Source of the DNA: Pirellulales bacterium
GTDB taxonomy: Bacteria > Planctomycetota > Planctomycetia > Pirellulales > DATAWG01
Direction: 5' to 3'
Length of the DNA stretch: 60,290 nt
Assembly (NCBI GenBank): GCA_036267355.1
Contig: DATAWG010000076.1
Coordinates: 1 to 60,290 of the forward strand
Positions 56,641 through 60,290 of the stretch are shown here, piece by piece; the first letter of the stretch is position 1, and every line of letters starts with the position of its first letter. The translations under genes were made by a program, and so were the position numbers. The notes under the pieces were generated by a model, which searched no databases, was not told where the DNA came from, and worked only from the letters and a program-made list of their open reading frames with translations.

Positions 56641-57813
56641 TTGTCTCTTCCGAACGAAACTGCTGCGGTGAACGAAGCTGCTTCGCAATTGATCGAAACC
56701 GTTTCACAGCGACCCACATTGATTGCCGGATATGGATCAATCGGCCGCCGGCATGTGCAGAACCTTCAATCGCTTGGTTGTTCGCAGTTCGTGTTTTTCC
56801 GAACGCACCGTGGCACACTGCCCGATGACACTTCGGCCGTGAATCGCCGATTCGCGGAGAATCGTCAGGCCGCGTTTCAGGCGAATGGCAACGAAGCTGC
56901 TGCCCCGCCGAGCGAGAAAGCTGCGTGGGTGGAAGTTCACGAATTGGATCGCGCATGGATGCACCGGCCCAGAATTGCCGTCGTTTCGAATCCGACGGCG
57001 GCCCATATGAAAGTCGCATTGGCGTCGGCTCGTAACGGCTGCGACCTTTTCATCGAGAAACCGCTGTCCGATTCGCTCGATGATTGCGAGGAATTGTCGG
57101 AGATCGTGCGGCGGAACAACCTCGTAGCCATGATCGGTTGCCAGTTTCGCTTTCATCCGCTGTTGATCCGATTGCGGGAGGGGCTGTCCGCCGGTCGGCT
57201 GGGCGCGGTTGTCGGAGCGCGGGCCGAATGGGGCGAATACCTGCCCGAATGGCACCCCTGGGAAGACCATCGCCAAGGCTATAGTGCGCGGGCCGACTTG
57301 GGCGGCGGAGTGGTCCTGACACTAATCCATCCCCTCGATTATTTGTATTGGCTCTTCGGACCGGTGGAGCGAGTGCAAGCGTCGACGCGCTCAGTGGCTG
57401 CTTTGCAAACCCCGGCAGGCGAAGATTGGGCGGAAATCACGATCGAGTTTTGCTCCGGCGTTGTGGGACAAGTGCATTTAGACTATTTGCAGCGGCCAGC
57501 GGTTCACCGGTTGACCGTTTGTGGCGACCATGGCCGAGCCGAGTGGGACTGTGTCGCCGGCACGCTGCGCTGGGAAACCGCCGGCTCGTCGGGCAATGCC
57601 GCGCCAATAACGACGATCGAAACCATACCGCCACGGTTTGAGCGAAACTCGATGTTCATCGACGAAATGCAGCACTTCTTGCGGTGCGTCGAGACGCGCC
57701 AGACACCGGCAATTACGCTGGCGGACGGCATTGCCGTGCTCAAGATTGCTTTAGCAGCCAAGCAAAGTGCGCGCGAGGTCCGGCGCACCTCGGAGTCGCA
57801 GCGCCATGGCTGA
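56641..57813 (+). CDS. Gfo/Idh/MocA-family NAD(P)-dependent oxidoreductase
   Basis: 390 residues from TTG 56641. The Rossmann motif GYGSIGRRH is near residue 30; VVSNPTAAHMKVALASARNGCDLFIEKPLS contains the conserved EKP with the active-site Lys; GCQFRFHPLLIRLREG starts the C-terminal domain. There is an insert of about 30 residues (NRRFAENRQAAFQANGNEAAAPP) before the second strand. Such enzymes oxidise or reduce sugar nucleotides; in this operon a step in nonulosonate or amino-sugar synthesis is likely. The next gene overlaps it by 8 bases (ATGGCTGA), so the two are coupled. Confidence 0.9.
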   Translation: MSLPNETAAVNEAASQLIETVSQRPTLIAGYGSIGRRHVQNLQSLGCSQFVFFRTHRGTLPDDTSAVNRRFAENRQAAFQANGNEAAAPPSEKAAWVEVHELDRAWMHRPRIAVVSNPTAAHMKVALASARNGCDLFIEKPLSDSLDDCEELSEIVRRNNLVAMIGCQFRFHPLLIRLREGLSAGRLGAVVGARAEWGEYLPEWHPWEDHRQGYSARADLGGGVVLTLIHPLDYLYWLFGPVERVQASTRSVAALQTPAGEDWAEITIEFCSGVVGQVHLDYLQRPAVHRLTVCGDHGRAEWDCVAGTLRWETAGSSGNAAPITTIETIPPRFERNSMFIDEMQHFLRCVETRQTPAITLADGIAVLKIALAAKQSAREVRRTSESQRHG

Positions 57814-58654
57814 CAGCGCAAAAACTTCGGCCTTGCCGTCGCTGTTCGACCTAACCGACCGTGTAGCGATCCTCACCGGCGGAGCAGGCCTGCTGGGCAA
57901 ACAATATACACGGGCCATGCTCGCCGCTGGAGCACGCGTCGTCGTGGCGGATCTCGACGGCGGTGCGGCAATTGCCTCAGCCCGGGCGGCCGCGGATGAA
58001 ATCGGCGGCGAATCGCTCGGCGTCGCAGTCGACATAACCAAGCGAGCCGACGTCGAGCGGATGGCGGCTGTAGCGCTCGAACGCTGGGGAAGCGTCGATA
58101 TCCTCGTGAACAACGCAGCCATCGATCCGAAATTCGATGCCGCCGTAGCTCAGCAACAAGCCAGCACCTTTGAGGACTATCCGCTTCCGCTGTGGCAACA
58201 ATCGTTGGATGTGAACCTGACCGGCGCGATGCATTGCTGCCAAGTGGTGGGACGATCCATGGTGGGGCAAAAGCGGGGCGTGATCGTGAACGTGAGTTCG
58301 ACCTATGGCCTCGTCGCCCCGGACCAACGACTGTATCAGCGCGACGGAGAAGCGGAGCAAACGCTCTTCAAGCCCGCCGCTTATGCCGTGACCAAAGCCG
58401 GCATCGCACATTTCACCCGCTATTTGGCGGCCTATTGGGCGGCGGCCGGAATCCGCGTCAACACGTTGACTCCCCACGGCATCTACAACTCGCAAGATGA
58501 GCAATTCGTTCGCCGCTACAACGAGCGTTGCCCAATGCGCCGGATGGCGCGGGCGGATGAAATGAATGGCCCGCTGCTGTTCCTGGTCTCCGACGCCTCG
58601 TCGTATATGACCGGCTCGAACCTGATTGTCGACGGAGGGTGGACGGCTTGGTAG
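57806..58654 (+). CDS. Short-chain dehydrogenase/reductase (SDR)
   Basis: 282 residues. NAD(P) motif TGGAGLLGKQY near 25-35, Asn in NILVNNAAID form (DILVNNAAID), active-site Ser in VNVSSTYGLV and Tyr-x-x-x-Lys in AAYAVTKAGI. The C-terminus (RMARADEMNGPLLFLVSDASSYMTGSNLIVDGGW) is the classic SDR end. The 20-residue insertion DQRLYQRDGEAEQTLFK lies between the Ser and the Tyr. It probably reduces or oxidises a sugar intermediate of the operon; the substrate is unknown. Its stop overlaps the start of the NeuA gene. Confidence 0.92.
   Translation: MADSAKTSALPSLFDLTDRVAILTGGAGLLGKQYTRAMLAAGARVVVADLDGGAAIASARAAADEIGGESLGVAVDITKRADVERMAAVALERWGSVDILVNNAAIDPKFDAAVAQQQASTFEDYPLPLWQQSLDVNLTGAMHCCQVVGRSMVGQKRGVIVNVSSTYGLVAPDQRLYQRDGEAEQTLFKPAAYAVTKAGIAHFTRYLAAYWAAAGIRVNTLTPHGIYNSQDEQFVRRYNERCPMRRMARADEMNGPLLFLVSDASSYMTGSNLIVDGGWTAW
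58634..58639 (+). promoter_or_regulatory. Ribosome binding site inside the SDR gene that favours a TTG start for neuA
   Basis: GGAGGG at 58634-58639 is 8 bases before TTG 58648 (first residues MVARPEVLAIVQARGG). The alternative GTG at 58639 would touch the site, so TTG is preferred. Confidence 0.6.
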
Positions 58655-59973
58655 CTCGGCCGGAAGTGTTGGCGATCGTGCAGGCCCGCGGCGGCTCGAA
58701 AGGGCTGCTCCGCAAGAATGTTTTGCCGCTCGGCGGGCATCCACTGTTGGCCTATAGCATCGCGTCCGCTCTGGCGGCCGAATCGATCACGCGGCTGATT
58801 GTCTCGACCGACGACGACGAGATTGCAGCGGTAGCGGCACAGTATGGCGCGGAAGTGCCATTTCGGCGTCCGCCCGAATTGGCGGCCGACGACACGCCCG
58901 ACTATCCGCTCTTTGTCCATGCGCTAGACTGGCTCGATCGCGAGGGAAGCTATCGGCCTGAGATCGTGGTGCAACTTCGGCCGACAACGCCGCTTCGGCC
59001 GCGAGGGCTGTTGGACGAAGCGGTTCGGTTGCTTTCCGCCGACCTGCAGGCGGATTGCGTACGCGGCGTGACGACGCCCAAGCAAACACCGTACAAGATG
59101 TGGCGAGACGCGGCGAACGGGTATTTGGCGCCTCTCATGGCGACGGAGTTTGCCGAACCCTATAACATGCCCCGGCAAAAGCTGCCGACCGCCTATTGGC
59201 AAACCGGCCATGTCGATGCCATTCGCACCACCACGATCCGGCAGCAGCATTCGCTCACCGGCAAGCGCGTGCGGCCGGTGTTCGTCGATTGGAGCTATTG
59301 CGTCGACATCGACACTCTGGCCGACTTCGAGTTGGCCCAACAAGTCATCGACCGAAAGCATCTGCAGATCGACATGCCATATGTCGCAGGCGATCGTGAA
59401 TCGAATCGCAGGCACGGCGGCCCGTCGGACAAATCTCGGGGGCGCCGATGGCCGGAACAGCTCGACTTGGTGGTGTTCGACTTCGACGGCGTGATGACCG
59501 ACAACCGCGTGCTGGTGTTCGACGACGGCGGCGAAGCTGTGCTGTGCGATCGCAGCGATGGTCTGGGCGTGTCGATGCTTCGCAAGCGAGGCTTTGAATT
59601 GGTGGTGCTCTCGACCGAAACGCACCCGGTCGTCGAAGCGCGCTGCCGCAAGCTGGGCATCGCTTGCCGCCAGGGCCTGGCCGACAAGCAAGCCGCGCTG
59701 GTTGAGCTAGTCGGGCAGCGGCAGCTTCGTTTGGAAAATACGATCTACCTCGGCAACGATGCGAACGACTTCGGCTGCTTCGCCTCCGCCGGGTTCGCGA
59801 TTGCTGTTGCGGATGCGCATCCGAGTGCCTTCGAGCGGGTCGATTTCGTGCTTTCCCGTCCGGGTGGTCAAGGTGCGGTGCGCGAGTTGTGTGAGATCTT
59901 GCTGAAAAGATATCCGCGAGGCGAAGCGGCGGGCGTCCGTCCTGAAGTCCTTGAGAATGGAAACAATGCCTAG
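58648..59973 (+). CDS. neuA: Acylneuraminate cytidylyltransferase fused to a KdsC-like HAD phosphatase
   Basis: 441 residues. Residues 1-235 are NeuA-like: VLAIVQARGGSKGLLRKNVLPLGG (nucleotide-binding Arg-Lys), IVSTDDDEIAAVAAQYGAEVPFRRP, VVQLRPTTPLRP and a late DIDTLADFELAQ. They activate a nonulosonic acid as its CMP form. Residues 270-430 are a HAD phosphatase of the KdsC type: nucleophile Asp278 and Asp280 in VVFDFDGVMTDNRV, LSTETHP, and YLGNDANDFGCFASAGFAIAV. Fusions of this sort couple phosphate removal to activation. It overlaps the SDR gene at its start and neuB at its end. Confidence 0.93.
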   Translation: MVARPEVLAIVQARGGSKGLLRKNVLPLGGHPLLAYSIASALAAESITRLIVSTDDDEIAAVAAQYGAEVPFRRPPELAADDTPDYPLFVHALDWLDREGSYRPEIVVQLRPTTPLRPRGLLDEAVRLLSADLQADCVRGVTTPKQTPYKMWRDAANGYLAPLMATEFAEPYNMPRQKLPTAYWQTGHVDAIRTTTIRQQHSLTGKRVRPVFVDWSYCVDIDTLADFELAQQVIDRKHLQIDMPYVAGDRESNRRHGGPSDKSRGRRWPEQLDLVVFDFDGVMTDNRVLVFDDGGEAVLCDRSDGLGVSMLRKRGFELVVLSTETHPVVEARCRKLGIACRQGLADKQAALVELVGQRQLRLENTIYLGNDANDFGCFASAGFAIAVADAHPSAFERVDFVLSRPGGQGAVRELCEILLKRYPRGEAAGVRPEVLENGNNA

Positions 59974-60290
59974 AACGATCGAACTCGGAGGTCGCGGCGT
60001 CGGTGAGGAGCATCCCGTCTACATAATCGCTGAAATCGGCGTCAATCATAACGGCAGCCTGGGCATCGCGCGGCGGCTCATCGATCTGGCCAAGGCGAGC
60101 GGCTGCGATGCCGTCAAATTTCAGAAGCGCACTCCGGAGAAATGTGTTCCGGCCGAAATGCGGGACAAGATGCGCGAGACGCCTTGGGGATATATCTCCT
60201 ACTTGGAATATCGGCACAAGATCGAATTCGGCCACGCCGAGTTCCGGCAAATCGACCAATATTGCCGCGCCCAAAAAATCGTCTGGTTTG
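59966..60290 (+). CDS. neuB: N-acetylneuraminate/nonulosonate synthase, 5' part (runs off the window)
   Basis: The first 108 residues are present. VYIIAEIGVNHNGSLGIARRLIDLAKASGCDAVKFQKR is the NeuB signature: PEP-dependent condensation with ManNAc or a 6-deoxy diamino sugar. The start ATG 59966 overlaps the neuA stop by 8 bases (ATGCCTAG). The remaining two thirds, including the C-terminal antifreeze-like domain, lies beyond the end of the window, so the subtype (NeuB, LegI, PseI) cannot be decided. Confidence 0.92.
   Translation, partial: MPRTIELGGRGVGEEHPVYIIAEIGVNHNGSLGIARRLIDLAKASGCDAVKFQKRTPEKCVPAEMRDKMRETPWGYISYLEYRHKIEFGHAEFRQIDQYCRAQKIVWF

Overview
The window is high-GC bacterial chromosome, almost certainly from a planctomycete of the Pirellulales type. 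The evidence is the linked DUF1501 and PSCyt1/DUF1549/DUF1553 pair, two DUF1559 pseudopilin-like proteins, a TIGR03790 protein, a long Pro/Ala/Lys-rich secreted protein and lipoprotein, and many scattered short palindromic repeats. No rRNA, tRNA, CRISPR array or intact insertion sequence was recognised.

Layout. 1-7064: tandem palindromic repeats, a monomeric sarcosine oxidase-like flavoenzyme, a Uma2 nuclease remnant, a secreted HEGTH metalloprotease-like protein, glyA, and an MtfA peptidase fused to TPRs. 7457-12421 (minus): the DUF1549/DUF1553 cytochrome-like protein followed by DUF1501. 12651-16278: a truncated membrane protein, nadB and an NtrC-type regulator. 16713-25884: a secreted transglutaminase-like protein, recQ (minus), and two exported proteins. 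25856-32223: a cytochrome P450, an AtuA-family protein and an acyl-CoA carboxylase carboxyltransferase, all on the minus strand. Between the last two sits a plus-strand cassette of an ABC/OLD-like ATPase, broken by one in-frame TAA, and a TOPRIM-like partner. 32862-41492: an RpoD-type sigma factor, a Lys/Pro-rich lipoprotein, then ruvC-ruvA, cysS, ispF and a decayed HicBA toxin-antitoxin pair. 41684-47679: a three-gene ABC-2 exporter, then TIM barrel / UbiA prenyltransferase / TIM barrel genes resembling part of an Ebo-type cluster. 47934-52936: two DUF1559 proteins, tadA and a TIGR03790 protein. 53650 to the end: a NusG paralogue heading a surface-glycan operon (CapD/WbpM-like dehydratase, Gfo/Idh/MocA oxidoreductase, SDR, NeuA-HAD fusion, NeuB cut by the window edge), which points to an activated sialic-acid-like nonulosonate.

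The most unusual overall feature is a set of at least six families of short inverted-repeat elements. Many copies begin exactly at, or supply, the stop codon of the preceding gene. One copy lies inside the AtuA reading frame. One family keeps base pairing through compensatory changes, so at least some copies probably act as RNA hairpins or terminators. The best candidate for an undescribed system is the ATPase plus TOPRIM-like cassette at 28885-30595.
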